DNA from: Collinsella tanakaei
GTDB taxonomy: Bacteria > Actinomycetota > Coriobacteriia > Coriobacteriales > Coriobacteriaceae
Reading direction: 5' to 3'
DNA length: 64,000 bases
NCBI RefSeq assembly: GCF_030373545.1
Contig: NZ_JAUDCO010000001.1
Coordinates: 124,001-188,000 of the forward strand
Every line of letters begins with the position of its first letter. The first letter of the stretch is position 1. This document shows positions 26,414 to 35,095 of the stretch, one piece after another. A program made the position numbers and the translations under genes. The notes under the pieces were generated by a model. The model searched no databases. It was not told the DNA's origin and was given only the letters and a program-made list of their open reading frames with translations.

Positions 26414-27250
26414 ATGTACAAGATCCTTAAAAAGACGCAGTTCTCGGAGAAGGTCTTCGAGTTCCGTGTCCATGCGCCGAGGATGGCCAAGCACGCTCAT
26501 GCAGGCCAGTTCCTCATGGTGCGTGTCGACGAGACGGGCGAGCGCGTGCCGTTCACCTTCGCCAACTGGAATCCCGAGGAAGGCTGGGTCGAGTTCATCT
26601 TCATGGTCGTCGGCAAGACGACCGAGTGCCTCTCCAAGCTCGAGGAGGGCGAGGAGATTCGCGACATCACCGGTCCTTTGGGCAAGCCGACCGAGATCGA
26701 GGGCGACAGCGTCGCCGTCATCGGCGGCGGCGTTGGTCTGGCCATCGCCTACCCTGTCGCGCGCATGCTGTGCGAGCAGGGCAAGAAGGTCTACGTCATC
26801 ATGGGCGCCCGCACCAAGGACCTGCTCATCCTCTTTGAGCAGTTCGCAGCGCTGCCGCTCGAGGAGCTCTTCGTCACCACTGACGACGGCTCCATGGGCG
26901 AGAAGGGCGTCGTCACCCTGCCGCTCGCGCGCCTGTGCGAGACCGACACCATCGACGCCGCGTTCTGCGTCGGCCCCGTCCCGATGATGAAGTTCTCCAC
27001 CCTCACCTGCCGCGAGCACAAGATTCCTATCGTTGCCAGCCTGAACCCGATCATGGTCGACGGCACCGGCATGTGCGGCTGCTGCCGCGTCGAGGTCGGC
27101 GGCGAGACCCAGTTCGCCTGCGTCGATGGCCCGGACTTTGACGCCAACCTGGTCGACTGGGACGACCTGGCGCACCGTCAGGCGACGTACAAGACCGAAG
27201 AGGCTCAGTCCATCACGCGCTACGAGGAGGCCTGCGCATGTCAGAAGTAA
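26414..27250 (+). CDS. nfnA: NfnA-type FAD/NAD-binding subunit of ferredoxin:NADP+ oxidoreductase
   Basis: A 278-residue flavoprotein of the ferredoxin-NADP reductase/PyrK/SudB family. An N-terminal FAD beta-barrel contains RVPFTFAN, an NAD-binding lobe contains VIGGGVGLAIAYPVA, and a C-terminal cysteine cluster (GMCGCCRVEV, then FACVDGPDFD) binds a [2Fe-2S] centre. Paired with the next gene it matches NfnAB, which couples NADH- and ferredoxin-dependent NADP+ reduction by flavin bifurcation. The close alternative is the sulfide dehydrogenase SudBA. AGAGAGG precedes the ATG. It overlaps nfnB by 13 bp. Confidence 0.85.
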   Translation: MYKILKKTQFSEKVFEFRVHAPRMAKHAHAGQFLMVRVDETGERVPFTFANWNPEEGWVEFIFMVVGKTTECLSKLEEGEEIRDITGPLGKPTEIEGDSVAVIGGGVGLAIAYPVARMLCEQGKKVYVIMGARTKDLLILFEQFAALPLEELFVTTDDGSMGEKGVVTLPLARLCETDTIDAAFCVGPVPMMKFSTLTCREHKIPIVASLNPIMVDGTGMCGCCRVEVGGETQFACVDGPDFDANLVDWDDLAHRQATYKTEEAQSITRYEEACACQK

Positions 27251-28641
27251 AGTACCGTCCCAACATCGGAGCTCCGCGCACCCCTGCCAACGAGGAGCCC
27301 GCGGACGAGCGCGCCCACGATTTCCGCCCCGTCGACAAGGGCTTCACCAAGGCTGACGCCATCGCCGAGGCCAACCGCTGCCTCGACTGCAAGAAGCCCC
27401 TGTGCATGGAGGGCTGTCCGGTCGGCGTCCACATCCCGCAGTTCATCGAGAAGATCCGCGAGGAGGACTGGGCCGGCGCTCTGTCCACCATCAAGGCCGA
27501 CAACCTGCTGCCCTCCGTCTGCGGTCGCGTCTGCCCGCAGGAGAACCAGTGCGAGGGCAAGTGCATCCTCGGCAAGAAGGGCGACCCCGTCGCCATCGGC
27601 CAGCTCGAGCGCATGCTCGGCGACATGTCCGAGGAAGTCGGCACCGCGCCTGAGTGCAAGCCGTCTAACGGTCACAAGGTCGCCATCGTGGGCTCCGGCC
27701 CCTCCGGCATCGCCTGCGCGGGCGAGCTCGCGCGCGAGGGCTTCGACGTCACCGTGTTCGAGGCGTTCTTCACCGGCGGCGGCGTGCTGACCTACGGCAT
27801 CCCCGAGTTCCGTCTGCCCAAGGACATCGTCAAGCGCGAGATCGACGGCCTGGAGCAGCTCGGCGTCCACTTTGAGTACAACTCGGTGGCCGGCCGCCTG
27901 TTCACCGCCGACGAGCTGTTCGAGGAGGACGGCTTCGACGCGCTGTACCTTGCCGTCGGCGCTGGTCTGCCGCGCTTCCTGCACGTTCCCGGCGAGAACC
28001 TCCCCGGCGTCTACTGCGCCAACGAGTACCTCACCCGTACGAACCTCATGAAGGCCTACCAGTTCCCCGAGTACGACACCCCCGTCAAGCACGGCAAGAA
28101 CGTCGTGGTCTTCGGCGGCGGCAACGTCGCCATGGACGCCGCGCGCACCGCGCTGCGCCTGGGCGCCGAGAAGGTCACCCTGGCCTACCGTCGTACCGAG
28201 GCCGAGATGCCCGCGCGTCGCGCCGAGATCCACCACGCCAAGGAAGAGGGCGTCGAGATCCTCGAGCTCTGCAGCCCGCTGAAGTTCCTGCCCGGCCCCG
28301 ACGGCTTCGTGTCCACCATCGAGCTCCAGCGCATGGAGCTCGGTGAGGCGGACGCCTCCGGCCGCCGTCGTCCGGTCCCCGTCCAGGGCAGCGACTTCGC
28401 CATCCCCTGCGACGTGGCCATCACCGCCATCGGCACGCGCGCGAACCCGTTCGCCAAGCTCTGCGCCGACGTCGAGCTCAACCGCTGGGGCCTCATCGAG
28501 ACCGATGAGGACGGCCGCACGAGCAACCCGAAGGTCTGGGCCGGCGGCGACATCGTGACCGGTGCCGCAACCGTCATTCTCGCCATGGGCGCCGGCAAGA
28601 AGGCCGCTGCGTCCATCAAGAAGACGATTCTCGGCGAGTAA
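27238..28641 (+). CDS. nfnB: NfnB-type flavoprotein / glutamate synthase small-subunit homologue
   Basis: A 467-residue protein of the GltD family, often mis-named NADPH-dependent glutamate synthase small chain. N-terminal cysteine motifs (CLDCKKPLCMEGCPVGVHIP and SVCGRVCPQENQCEGKC) bind two iron-sulfur clusters. An FAD-binding GSGPSGIACAGELA follows, then an NADP(H)-binding GGGNVAMDAARTALRLGA, then GGDIVTGAATVILAMGAGKKAA. No glutamate synthase large subunit is nearby and the partner is NfnA-like, so a transhydrogenase role is inferred. A terminator follows at 28672. Confidence 0.87.
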   Translation: MSEVKYRPNIGAPRTPANEEPADERAHDFRPVDKGFTKADAIAEANRCLDCKKPLCMEGCPVGVHIPQFIEKIREEDWAGALSTIKADNLLPSVCGRVCPQENQCEGKCILGKKGDPVAIGQLERMLGDMSEEVGTAPECKPSNGHKVAIVGSGPSGIACAGELAREGFDVTVFEAFFTGGGVLTYGIPEFRLPKDIVKREIDGLEQLGVHFEYNSVAGRLFTADELFEEDGFDALYLAVGAGLPRFLHVPGENLPGVYCANEYLTRTNLMKAYQFPEYDTPVKHGKNVVVFGGGNVAMDAARTALRLGAEKVTLAYRRTEAEMPARRAEIHHAKEEGVEILELCSPLKFLPGPDGFVSTIELQRMELGEADASGRRRPVPVQGSDFAIPCDVAITAIGTRANPFAKLCADVELNRWGLIETDEDGRTSNPKVWAGGDIVTGAATVILAMGAGKKAAASIKKTILGE

Positions 28642-28671
28642 CCGCTCGTAGTGCACACATCGTCGCGCACG

Positions 28672-28710
28672 AAGCGCCCGTCGGCATCCCGTCGGCGGGC
28701 GCTTTCTTTC
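28672..28710 (+). terminator. Terminator after nfnAB
   Basis: A 9-bp stem (28672-28680 with 28695-28703) followed by a T-rich tail (TTCTTTC). Confidence 0.7.
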
Positions 28711-28813
28711 TGCAGCAGGAAAAAGGGGCGGGCGCTGCGCGTCGGGTGAGACCAACGGAGTGCGCTTGCTTTCTCTCTACGGCAGGAAAAGGGACGGACG
28801 CTAATTTTAAAAA

Positions 28814-28846
28814 GTAAAAAAGGGCATCGACCTGCGCCGATGCCCC
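28814..28846 (-). terminator. Second minus-strand terminator downstream of oadA
   Basis: An 8-bp stem (28822-28829 with 28838-28845) which on the minus strand is followed by TTTTTTAC. It backs up the terminator at 28953. Confidence 0.75.
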
Positions 28847-28952
28847 GTAATCAGACACACCTTTTGTCCTATAAGCCAAAAGAGGCGCGCGCTGACTCCT
28901 CATCGTCAGGAAATCAGCACCGTCGTGCTTATAAGGCCCGCTGAGGTCCCAC

Positions 28953-28993
28953 ATGAAAACGGGCGGCACCCGGGTTGCCCCGGATGCCGCCCG
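28953..28993 (-). terminator. Terminator of the oxaloacetate decarboxylase operon
   Basis: A GC-rich stem (28960-28968 with 28985-28993) followed on the minus strand by TTTTCATG. It lies just beyond the 33-nt repeat that abuts the oadA stop codon. Confidence 0.8.
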
Positions 28994-28996
28994 CAA

Positions 28997-29029
28997 GCGA
29001 CAAGTTTGTACCTGGCGCCGCCTCGTCGG
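28997..29029 (-). repeat. 33-nt hairpin repeat (family B) directly after the oadA stop codon
   Basis: On the minus strand it begins CCGACGAGGCGGCGCCAGGT immediately after TAA and ends in ACAAACTTGTCGC. It closely matches the 33-nt element after the TAG at 52751, and the plus-strand copies at 52192 and 52613. The pairing of GCGACAA with TTGTCGC seen in the other copies is weakened here. Confidence 0.7.
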
Positions 29030-30421
29030 TTAGGCCTCGATGGAGACCTCGACCTCCTGGACGGGGACGTCGTAGAAGGGATCCTCGCGACGGCCCAGGA
29101 AGTCGCGCGCCTGCTCGGGGAACAGGGCGTAATCGAGCACGTCCTCCTCGGTCTTGGCGTACTGGGCGATCTCCTCGCGCAGCTTGGGCATCGCGGGCTC
29201 GATCAGGTCGGCCGGACGGCAGGTGATGGGCTCGTCGTCGCCGATGATCAGCTTCTGGACCTCGGGGTCGATCGGCGCCGGGGACTTGCCGTACTGGCCG
29301 TGGACGTAGTCCTTGATCTCCTTGGGGACGACCTTGTAGCGCTCGCCGGTCACGACGTTCATCATGGCCTGGGAGCCGACCATCTGGGACAGCGGGGTCA
29401 CCAGCGGCGGGTAACCAAGGTCGGCACGGACACGCGGAACCTCGGCCAGAACCTCGTTGTACTTGTCGGACACACCGAGGTCCTTGAGGTTGGAGATGAG
29501 GTTGGACAGCATGCCGCCGGGCACCTTGTACAGCAGCGCCTTGGGCTCGACCTCCATGACCTTGGGGTTCAGGGTGCCGTTCTCCTTGAACTTGGTGCGC
29601 ACGGGCGCGAAGTGCTGAGCGATGGCCTCGAGCTTGTCCATGTTCAGGCCGGTCGAGTAGCCCATGCCCTCGAGCGCGATGGCCATGGACTCGGTGCAGG
29701 GCTGCGAGGTGCCGCCCGCGAAAGCGGAGATGGCGGTGTCGATGATGTCGGCGCCGGCGGCAACGGAGTTCAGCAGCGTCATCTCGGCGATGCCTGCGGT
29801 GCAGTGGGTGTGGACCTCGAGCGGCAGGTCGACGGCGGCCTTGATCTCGCCCACGAGCTCGGTGGCGACACCGGGCTCGAGCACGCCGGCCATATCCTTG
29901 ATGCAGATGGTGTCAGCGCCGGCCTTGGCCATCTCCTTGGCGAGGTTCACGAAGTAGGGCACGGTGTGAACGTCGCTCGTGGTGTAGCAGATGGCAGCCT
30001 GGACCTCGCCGCCGGCCTCCTTGGCAGCGCGGATAGAGGTCTGCAGGTTGCGGACGTCGTTCAGCGCGTCGAAGATGCGGATGACGTCGATGCCGTTCTC
30101 GACGGACTTCTTGACCATGCTCTCGACGATGTCGTCGGCGTAGTTGCGGTAGCCGAGCAGGTTCTGGCCGCGCAGCAGCATCTGGAGCTTGGTGTTCTTG
30201 ACGTGAGCGCGGAAGGTGCGCAGGCGCTCCCACGGGTCCTCGTTGAGGTAGCGCAGGCAGGAGTCGAACGTGGCGCCGCCCCAGACCTCCATGGAGTAGT
30301 AACCGGCCTGGTCCATCGTCTCCAGGATCGGCAGCATGTCCTCGATGGGCATGCGGGTCGCGATCTGGCTCTGCTGACCGTCGCGCAGAGCGGTCTCGGT
30401 GAACTTGATCTGCTTGCTCAT
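29030..30421 (-). CDS. oadA: Oxaloacetate decarboxylase alpha subunit, carboxyltransferase only
   Basis: A 463-residue carboxyltransferase that moves CO2 from oxaloacetate to biotin. The TIM barrel shows TALRDGQQSQIATRM, the metal site VHTHCTAG, ICIKDMAG and GGATFDS. Classical OadA carries a C-terminal biotinyl domain of 100 or so residues; here the protein stops after the post-barrel domain, and the carrier is supplied by the separate gene at 32451. It is the last gene of the leftward operon and starts two bases after citX. The related 5S or PycB subunits have the same core, so the citrate context is the main reason for the OadA call. Confidence 0.92.
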   Translation of the reverse strand: MSKQIKFTETALRDGQQSQIATRMPIEDMLPILETMDQAGYYSMEVWGGATFDSCLRYLNEDPWERLRTFRAHVKNTKLQMLLRGQNLLGYRNYADDIVESMVKKSVENGIDVIRIFDALNDVRNLQTSIRAAKEAGGEVQAAICYTTSDVHTVPYFVNLAKEMAKAGADTICIKDMAGVLEPGVATELVGEIKAAVDLPLEVHTHCTAGIAEMTLLNSVAAGADIIDTAISAFAGGTSQPCTESMAIALEGMGYSTGLNMDKLEAIAQHFAPVRTKFKENGTLNPKVMEVEPKALLYKVPGGMLSNLISNLKDLGVSDKYNEVLAEVPRVRADLGYPPLVTPLSQMVGSQAMMNVVTGERYKVVPKEIKDYVHGQYGKSPAPIDPEVQKLIIGDDEPITCRPADLIEPAMPKLREEIAQYAKTEEDVLDYALFPEQARDFLGRREDPFYDVPVQEVEVSIEA

Positions 30422-30423
30422 GG

Positions 30424-30990
30424 TTAGATATAACCCCCTTGCTCAATCATCTGGGCAATTGTTTCTTGCATTTCGTACACGGTGTGCGCGCGCGAACGAG
30501 CACACGCCTTGGCCTCGCCGTCGCAGATCAGGCATCTGCGAAGCGGCAGCCCCAGTTCGGTTCGCTGGACCGAAAACAGCGTATCGCCCGTTCGCCCGAG
30601 CACATCGAGGTCGGCCAGGCGACCCAACGGATGCGTCTGCTCAACCTGCACCACGCGACGCTTGAGCTCGCGCGCCGGCAGCTCGACGAGCATGAGCAGC
30701 TCAGGGCCGGAGACTCCGCCGAGCGAACGCCGCTCGCGAACCGTGGCCCCGTCGAGCGCCGCCTCGGCCTGCGCCGCCAGCACATCGAAGACGTGCTCGA
30801 GCGCGTCGGAGGTCTTGTGCGGGCCGGGGATGGACAGGGTGATGCACAGCAGCGATTCGTCGTCGCGCGCATCCGCGAGCATCTCGCGCTGGCAAGCGGC
30901 GCGGCGCTCGCGCGCGTCGAGCATATCGGGGAGCTGTGCCTCGGGCCCGTCGAACACCATCGCGACCAGCGCGTCGATCGACTTGCTCAC
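30424..30990 (-). CDS. citX: CitX, apo-citrate lyase phosphoribosyl-dephospho-CoA transferase (GTG start)
   Basis: A 188-residue enzyme that attaches 2'-(5''-triphosphoribosyl)-3'-dephospho-CoA to the acyl carrier CitD. The family motif appears as PLGRLADLDVLG (121-132), followed by RRCLICDGEAKACARSRAH (151-169). The GTG at 30990 is preferred because GGGAGGAG sits five bases before it; an ATG at 31026 has no ribosome site. It is embedded in the decarboxylase operon between the small OadG-like gene and oadA rather than with citDEF. Confidence 0.88.
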   Translation of the reverse strand: MSKSIDALVAMVFDGPEAQLPDMLDARERRAACQREMLADARDDESLLCITLSIPGPHKTSDALEHVFDVLAAQAEAALDGATVRERRSLGGVSGPELLMLVELPARELKRRVVQVEQTHPLGRLADLDVLGRTGDTLFSVQRTELGLPLRRCLICDGEAKACARSRAHTVYEMQETIAQMIEQGGYI

Positions 30991-31096
30991 GGCTCCTCCC
31001 TTCCTGCTCGTACGATGAAACGGCAACCACCGTGCCGTGAAGCTCGAGGGTGCGGCGGACCCTGGCCCGGCCGCACCCTCGGCGTAAGCGCTAAAC

Positions 31097-31234
31097 CTAG
31101 TTGTCCTTGTCCGCGGGGAACAGGCGCATGAGCGCCATGGACACGAGGTAGATGATGATCATGACGACGAAGATGCCGCCCCAGCCAAGGGCCAGAATGA
31201 TCAGGGACTCGCTCAGAATCTCAGTGGTAATCAT
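31097..31234 (-). CDS. Very short OadG-like gamma subunit (45 residues)
   Basis: A short frame between oadB and citX reads MITTEILSESLIILALGWGG followed by one membrane helix (IFVVMIIIYLVSMALMRLF) and a charged tail PADKDN. The N-terminal helix pattern is that of OadG/MmdC-type gamma subunits, which anchor the carboxyltransferase to the OadB ion pump, but those are usually around 80 residues or longer. GGGGG lies upstream of the ATG. Its position directly after oadB in the operon supports the call. Confidence 0.8.
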   Translation of the reverse strand: MITTEILSESLIILALGWGGIFVVMIIIYLVSMALMRLFPADKDN

Positions 31235-31252
31235 CGTTCACATCCCCCTCTC

Positions 31253-32398
31253 TTAGAGCATGCCGGGAACGATGCCGAGGATCAGACCGCCGGCGACGAC
31301 CGAAGCGATCTGGCCCGCGACGTTGGAGCCCGCCGCCTGCATGAGGATGAAGTTACCCGGATCCTCCTCGGTGGCCAGACGCTGGATAACACGGGAGCTC
31401 ATGGGGAACGCCGAGATGCCCGACGCACCGATCATGGGGTTGATCTTCTCCTTGCGGAAGATGTTCAGGACCTTGGCGAACATGATGCCCCCGACGGTGT
31501 CCATCACGAAGCCGAGCAGGCCCAGGCCCATGATGATGAGGGTATCGACCTGCAGGAACTCACCGGCCTGCATACGGACGGACACGCACAGGCCCAGCAG
31601 GATGGAGATGAGGTTCACGAGCTCGTTCTGGGCGGACATCGACAGGTTGTCGAGCACGCCGCACTCACGCAGCAGGTTGCCGAACATCAGGAAGCCGACG
31701 AGCGGCAGGGACGCGGGCGCGATGAGGCCGGCGACGATGCAGATGACGATCGGGAAGATGATCTTAGCCGTCTGCGACACGGAGCCGGGCTTGTACACCA
31801 TGCGGATCATGCGCTCTTTCTTGGTGGTCACGGCCTTGATGGCGATCGGCTGGATGATGGGCACGAGAGCCATGTAGGAGTAGGCGGCGACCATGATGGC
31901 GCCCAGGTACTTGGACTGCAACGAGTTCGCCACGAAGATCGACGTGGGGCCGTCGGCCGCGGCGATGATGCCCGCGGAAGCGGAGTCGGCCAGGTTGAAG
32001 CCGAGCAGGCCGGCCACGATGATGACGAAGAAGATGCCGAACTGGGCGGCAGCGCCGAACAGCAGCAGGAAGGGATTCGCCAGCAGCGGGCCGAAGTCGA
32101 TCATCGCGCCGATGCCGATGAACAGCAGCAGCGGGAAGAGCTCGGTGTCGATGCCCATATCGAACAGGATCTGGAACGGGCCGGGCTCGCCGCCGGTCAG
32201 CAGCACGCCGGAGTCGGGGATGTTCACCAGAATGGTGCCGAGGCCCATGGGCACGAGCAGCGTGGGCTCGTACTCCTTCTTGATGCCCAGGTACATAAGG
32301 ACGATGCCGACGAGCATCATCACGATGCGGCCCGGCTCGGCGCCGAGGCCGAGCACGCCCGCGGTAAGCACGTCAGCGGCTTGATTCAGTACTTCCAA
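31253..32398 (-). CDS. oadB: Oxaloacetate decarboxylase beta subunit, Na+ pump (TTG start)
   Basis: A 381-residue integral membrane protein that decarboxylates carboxybiotin and exports Na+. Family blocks are visible: FPLLLFIGIGAMIDFGPLL, AADGPTSIFVANSL (with the conserved Asp), AAYSYMALVPIIQPI, GGIMFAKVLN and NPMIGASGISAFPMSSRV. About ten membrane segments. The TTG at 32398 is chosen because AAGGAG lies eight bases before it; an in-frame ATG at 32422 would place that ribosome site inside the gene. Confidence 0.95.
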   Translation of the reverse strand: MEVLNQAADVLTAGVLGLGAEPGRIVMMLVGIVLMYLGIKKEYEPTLLVPMGLGTILVNIPDSGVLLTGGEPGPFQILFDMGIDTELFPLLLFIGIGAMIDFGPLLANPFLLLFGAAAQFGIFFVIIVAGLLGFNLADSASAGIIAAADGPTSIFVANSLQSKYLGAIMVAAYSYMALVPIIQPIAIKAVTTKKERMIRMVYKPGSVSQTAKIIFPIVICIVAGLIAPASLPLVGFLMFGNLLRECGVLDNLSMSAQNELVNLISILLGLCVSVRMQAGEFLQVDTLIIMGLGLLGFVMDTVGGIMFAKVLNIFRKEKINPMIGASGISAFPMSSRVIQRLATEEDPGNFILMQAAGSNVAGQIASVVAGGLILGIVPGML

Positions 32399-32450
32399 TG
32401 GTCTCTCCTTATATAGATGCACCGCACGGGTGCGCGCAAAGTGCTAAGCG

Positions 32451-32804
32451 CTAGGCGATGCTGAACAGCTCGTCGCCCGGGTTCACCATGTCGCCCTTGG
32501 CCACCGCGATGGAGGCGATGGTGCCGGCGGACTCGGCGATGATCTGGTTCTCCATCTTCATGGCCTCGAGCACCATGACCGGATCGCCCACGTTGACGGT
32601 GTCGCCGACGTTCACCTGAACGTCGATGATCTTGCCAGGCATGGGAGCGGTCTGGGAGGTCGCACCGGCAGGAGCGGCGGACGTGGCAGCGGCGGGAGCC
32701 GGAGCGGCGACGGCGTCGGCGGGCGTCGGGGTCGGCGCGCCGATCTCCTCCATCTCCACCATGTACTGGGTCCCGTCGATCGAGATCTTGAACTTACGAA
32801 GCAT
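32451..32804 (-). CDS. Biotin carboxyl carrier protein of the decarboxylase
   Basis: A 117-residue biotinyl protein. A short N-terminal domain is followed by an Ala/Pro/Thr linker (about 24-50) and a lipoyl/biotinyl domain with EAMKMEN (80-86; Lys83 is the biotin site) and GDELFSI at the end. It replaces the C-terminal biotin domain missing from OadA, as in methylmalonyl-CoA and glutaconyl-CoA decarboxylases. GGAGGAGG precedes the ATG. Biotinylation is expected from the birA product at 11072. Confidence 0.94.
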   Translation of the reverse strand: MLRKFKISIDGTQYMVEMEEIGAPTPTPADAVAAPAPAAATSAAPAGATSQTAPMPGKIIDVQVNVGDTVNVGDPVMVLEAMKMENQIIAESAGTIASIAVAKGDMVNPGDELFSIA

Positions 32805-32816
32805 GGTCCTCCTCCA

Positions 32817-33158
32817 TCACTTTCTCTTGTAGACGTTTTTGACTACGAACTGGCTGGTTTCCATCGCCCCGGCGGCGAGCGCCGATGCGATGCATGAGAC
32901 GAGCCGGTGCTCTGGATTGACCGCGTTCACGCGGCGCACCACCAGCTGGCTCTCGGGTCGGTCGCCCGCCGCGATCGCCGTTGCCGCGATCACGACCGCT
33001 CGATGCTCGGAGGCATCGACCGGCAGGAAGGCGGGAATCTTCTCCCACTCCTCCTCCGGCTGCGCAGGCGCCGCAGGAGCCGGCGCGGCGGCCGGTGCCG
33101 TCGCTGCCTTCGCCTCGGGCTCGGCGTCCTTGCGCCGCAACCAATCAAAGAAGCCCAT
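32817..33158 (-). CDS. Putative decarboxylase accessory subunit with two tandem half-repeats
   Basis: First gene of the leftward decarboxylase operon; 113 residues. The N-terminus (MGFFDWLRRK) is amphipathic, followed by an Ala/Pro-rich linker (12-35). Residues 51-80 and 83-113 are two copies of one unit, each starting EHR, passing through a small-residue helix (AIAAGDRPES / ALAAGAMETS) and ending QLVVRRV / QFVVKNV. Short proteins with one such unit accompany other Na+-pumping decarboxylases, so an assembly or tethering role is inferred. No catalytic motif is visible. Confidence 0.72.
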   Translation of the reverse strand: MGFFDWLRRKDAEPEAKAATAPAAAPAPAAPAQPEEEWEKIPAFLPVDASEHRAVVIAATAIAAGDRPESQLVVRRVNAVNPEHRLVSCIASALAAGAMETSQFVVKNVYKRK

Positions 33159-33678
33159 GTACTCACTTCCCCTCGGTTATCCGTGGCAATCACGCGGCGA
33201 TTGCCTCCGCAATCGTGCCAGCGATTCATGGCTACTACTTTATAGGCGTACAGAATGGACTGCATGCACTTTTGTTGTTCACGTGTGCACCGCCGTGTAC
33301 TTCTGCTGTCTCACCCATCGCTAGCTCGATGTTTTCCGAAATCCATTCTAGTTTTGGCGGTCTGGCATCCAAAATCGGGCCTGTTGAACGCCGCTTCAGT
33401 GCCGGTGAACGGTCGGTATCGACTGGCGAACGGCGATTGTTTATTCCTATGCCTCCAATAGTCATTTGCTTCTAGCTCTGACCTGCGGTTTTACTGTTTC
33501 CCCACATAGATGTTGTTTTTCTGGTGTTCCGATTGGTGTCTCTTCGATATTCCTCGCAGGAATGCGCCCTATTCTTTTTCGCGAGCATCGGCTGCCTGTA
33601 TCAAACGCATGGGACACAGGCCGCCACTTTTTATCGGTTCGGTTGGAAAAGGGAAAAGGGAAAGGGAAGGGTGAAGTT
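33159..33678. other. Divergent control region between the decarboxylase operon and the citrate carrier
   Basis: About 520 bp, clearly less GC-rich than its surroundings. It must hold the promoters for both directions and probably binding sites for the GntR or LysR regulators of the cluster. No paired promoter boxes or palindrome could be called with confidence, and no gene is supported. Confidence 0.5.
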
Positions 33679-35049
33679 ATGGCTATAACCATCCTCGGTT
33701 GGCTCATGATCGCAGTCTTCATGTTCTGCGTCATGACCAAGAAGCTGTCGCCGCTCGTGGCACTGTGCACGATTCCTATGGTTTTCGCGTTCTTGGTGCT
33801 CATCGTCACCGGCAACATCTCCCAGTGGACGCTCATCGGCGACTGGGTCATGAACGGCCTCGGCACTACCGCTAACACCGGTATCCTGCTGCTGTTCGCT
33901 ATTCTGTACTTCTCCATCATGCTCGATGCGGGCCTGTTCGACCCCATCACCAAGAAGATGATCGAGTTCGCGAAGGGCGACCCCATGAAGGTCCTCATCG
34001 CCACCTCGGTCGTCGCCGCATGCATCTCGCTCAACGGTGACGGAACCACCACGACGCTTGTCTGCTGCGCCGCGTTCCTCCCCATCTACGAGAAGCTCGG
34101 CATGAAGAAGATGAACCTGGCCGTCCTGGTCATCCTTCAGAACACGGTTATGAACCTGCTGCCCTGGGGCGGCCCCACCGCTCGTGCGATGGCCGTCTGC
34201 GAGGTCGGCGGCGACATCCTGTCCTACCTCATGCCCGGCATGATCATCTCCGTGATCTTCAACATCGTGGTCGTCGCCCGCTTCATGGGCAAGCAGGAGC
34301 GCAAGCGTCTCGGCGTGACCGAGTTCACGCAGGCTGAGATCGACGAGCTCTGCGCTATCGACGATCCCGAGACCCTCGAGCTCCGTCGTCCCCAGAACTG
34401 GCTGTTCAACGCCATCATGACCGTTGTCCTCATCGCGTGGCTGGTGGCCGGCTCCTTCATCGAGGCCATCTCGCTCCCGAACCAGATGCTCTTCATGCTC
34501 GGCACCATCATCGCGCTGCTCGTGAACTACCCCAAGATCAAGGACCAGTCCGCTCGCATCGGCGCCAACGGCGGCGACGCGGTGCAGGTCGTCATCCTGA
34601 TCTTCGGCGCCGGTATCTTCATGGGCCTGTTCCAGGGTGACTCCGAGCTCGGTCTGTCCATGTCCGACGCGGTTGCGCAGTCGCTGATCACCATCATCCC
34701 GAAGCAGCTCGCTGGCTTCTGGGGCCTCATCGTCTGCCTCATCTCCGCGCCCGGCACGTTCTTCATCTCCAACGATGGCTTCTACTTCGGCGTTATGCCC
34801 GCCATCGCCGAGGCCGGCTATGCGTACGGCTTCACCAACCTGCAGATGGCTCTCGCCTCCCTCATGGGCCAGGCCTTCCACCTGCTGTCCCCGCTGACTG
34901 CCTTCATCTACCTGCTCCTGCGTCTCACCGGCCAGGATCTGGGCGAGTGGCAGCGCGCCGCGGGCAAGTGGGCCCTGTGCATCTTCGTGATCTTCGTCGT
35001 CACGATCATGGCCACGGGCGCCATCCCGCTGTACGTCCCGCAGGCCTAA
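33679..35049 (+). CDS. CitMHS-family citrate transporter
   Basis: A 456-residue polytopic carrier with about eleven membrane segments. The blocks NGDGTTTTLVCCAAFLPIYEKLGM and NLLPWGGPTARA are diagnostic of the CitMHS group, which imports citrate complexed with divalent metal in symport with protons. C-terminal SNDGFYFGVMPAIAEAG and SPLTAFIYLLL also match. The ATG at 33679 is preceded by AAGGGAAGG. It is divergent from the decarboxylase operon and is the only candidate citrate importer in the locus; no CitS-type Na+ symporter is present. Confidence 0.9.
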   Translation: MAITILGWLMIAVFMFCVMTKKLSPLVALCTIPMVFAFLVLIVTGNISQWTLIGDWVMNGLGTTANTGILLLFAILYFSIMLDAGLFDPITKKMIEFAKGDPMKVLIATSVVAACISLNGDGTTTTLVCCAAFLPIYEKLGMKKMNLAVLVILQNTVMNLLPWGGPTARAMAVCEVGGDILSYLMPGMIISVIFNIVVVARFMGKQERKRLGVTEFTQAEIDELCAIDDPETLELRRPQNWLFNAIMTVVLIAWLVAGSFIEAISLPNQMLFMLGTIIALLVNYPKIKDQSARIGANGGDAVQVVILIFGAGIFMGLFQGDSELGLSMSDAVAQSLITIIPKQLAGFWGLIVCLISAPGTFFISNDGFYFGVMPAIAEAGYAYGFTNLQMALASLMGQAFHLLSPLTAFIYLLLRLTGQDLGEWQRAAGKWALCIFVIFVVTIMATGAIPLYVPQA

Positions 35050-35095
35050 TCGTTCAGGCTCTGCAGGGGGACCGTTATTTGGCTCCCTCTTTCCA

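Noticed and set aside
27238-28641. Glutamate synthase small subunit (gltD)
   Set aside because: The homology is real, but no large subunit is adjacent and the partner gene is an NfnA-type flavoprotein, so NfnB is the better call.
32398-32422. ATG at 32422 as the oadB start
   Set aside because: The AAGGAG ribosome site lies downstream of that ATG and correctly before the TTG at 32398.
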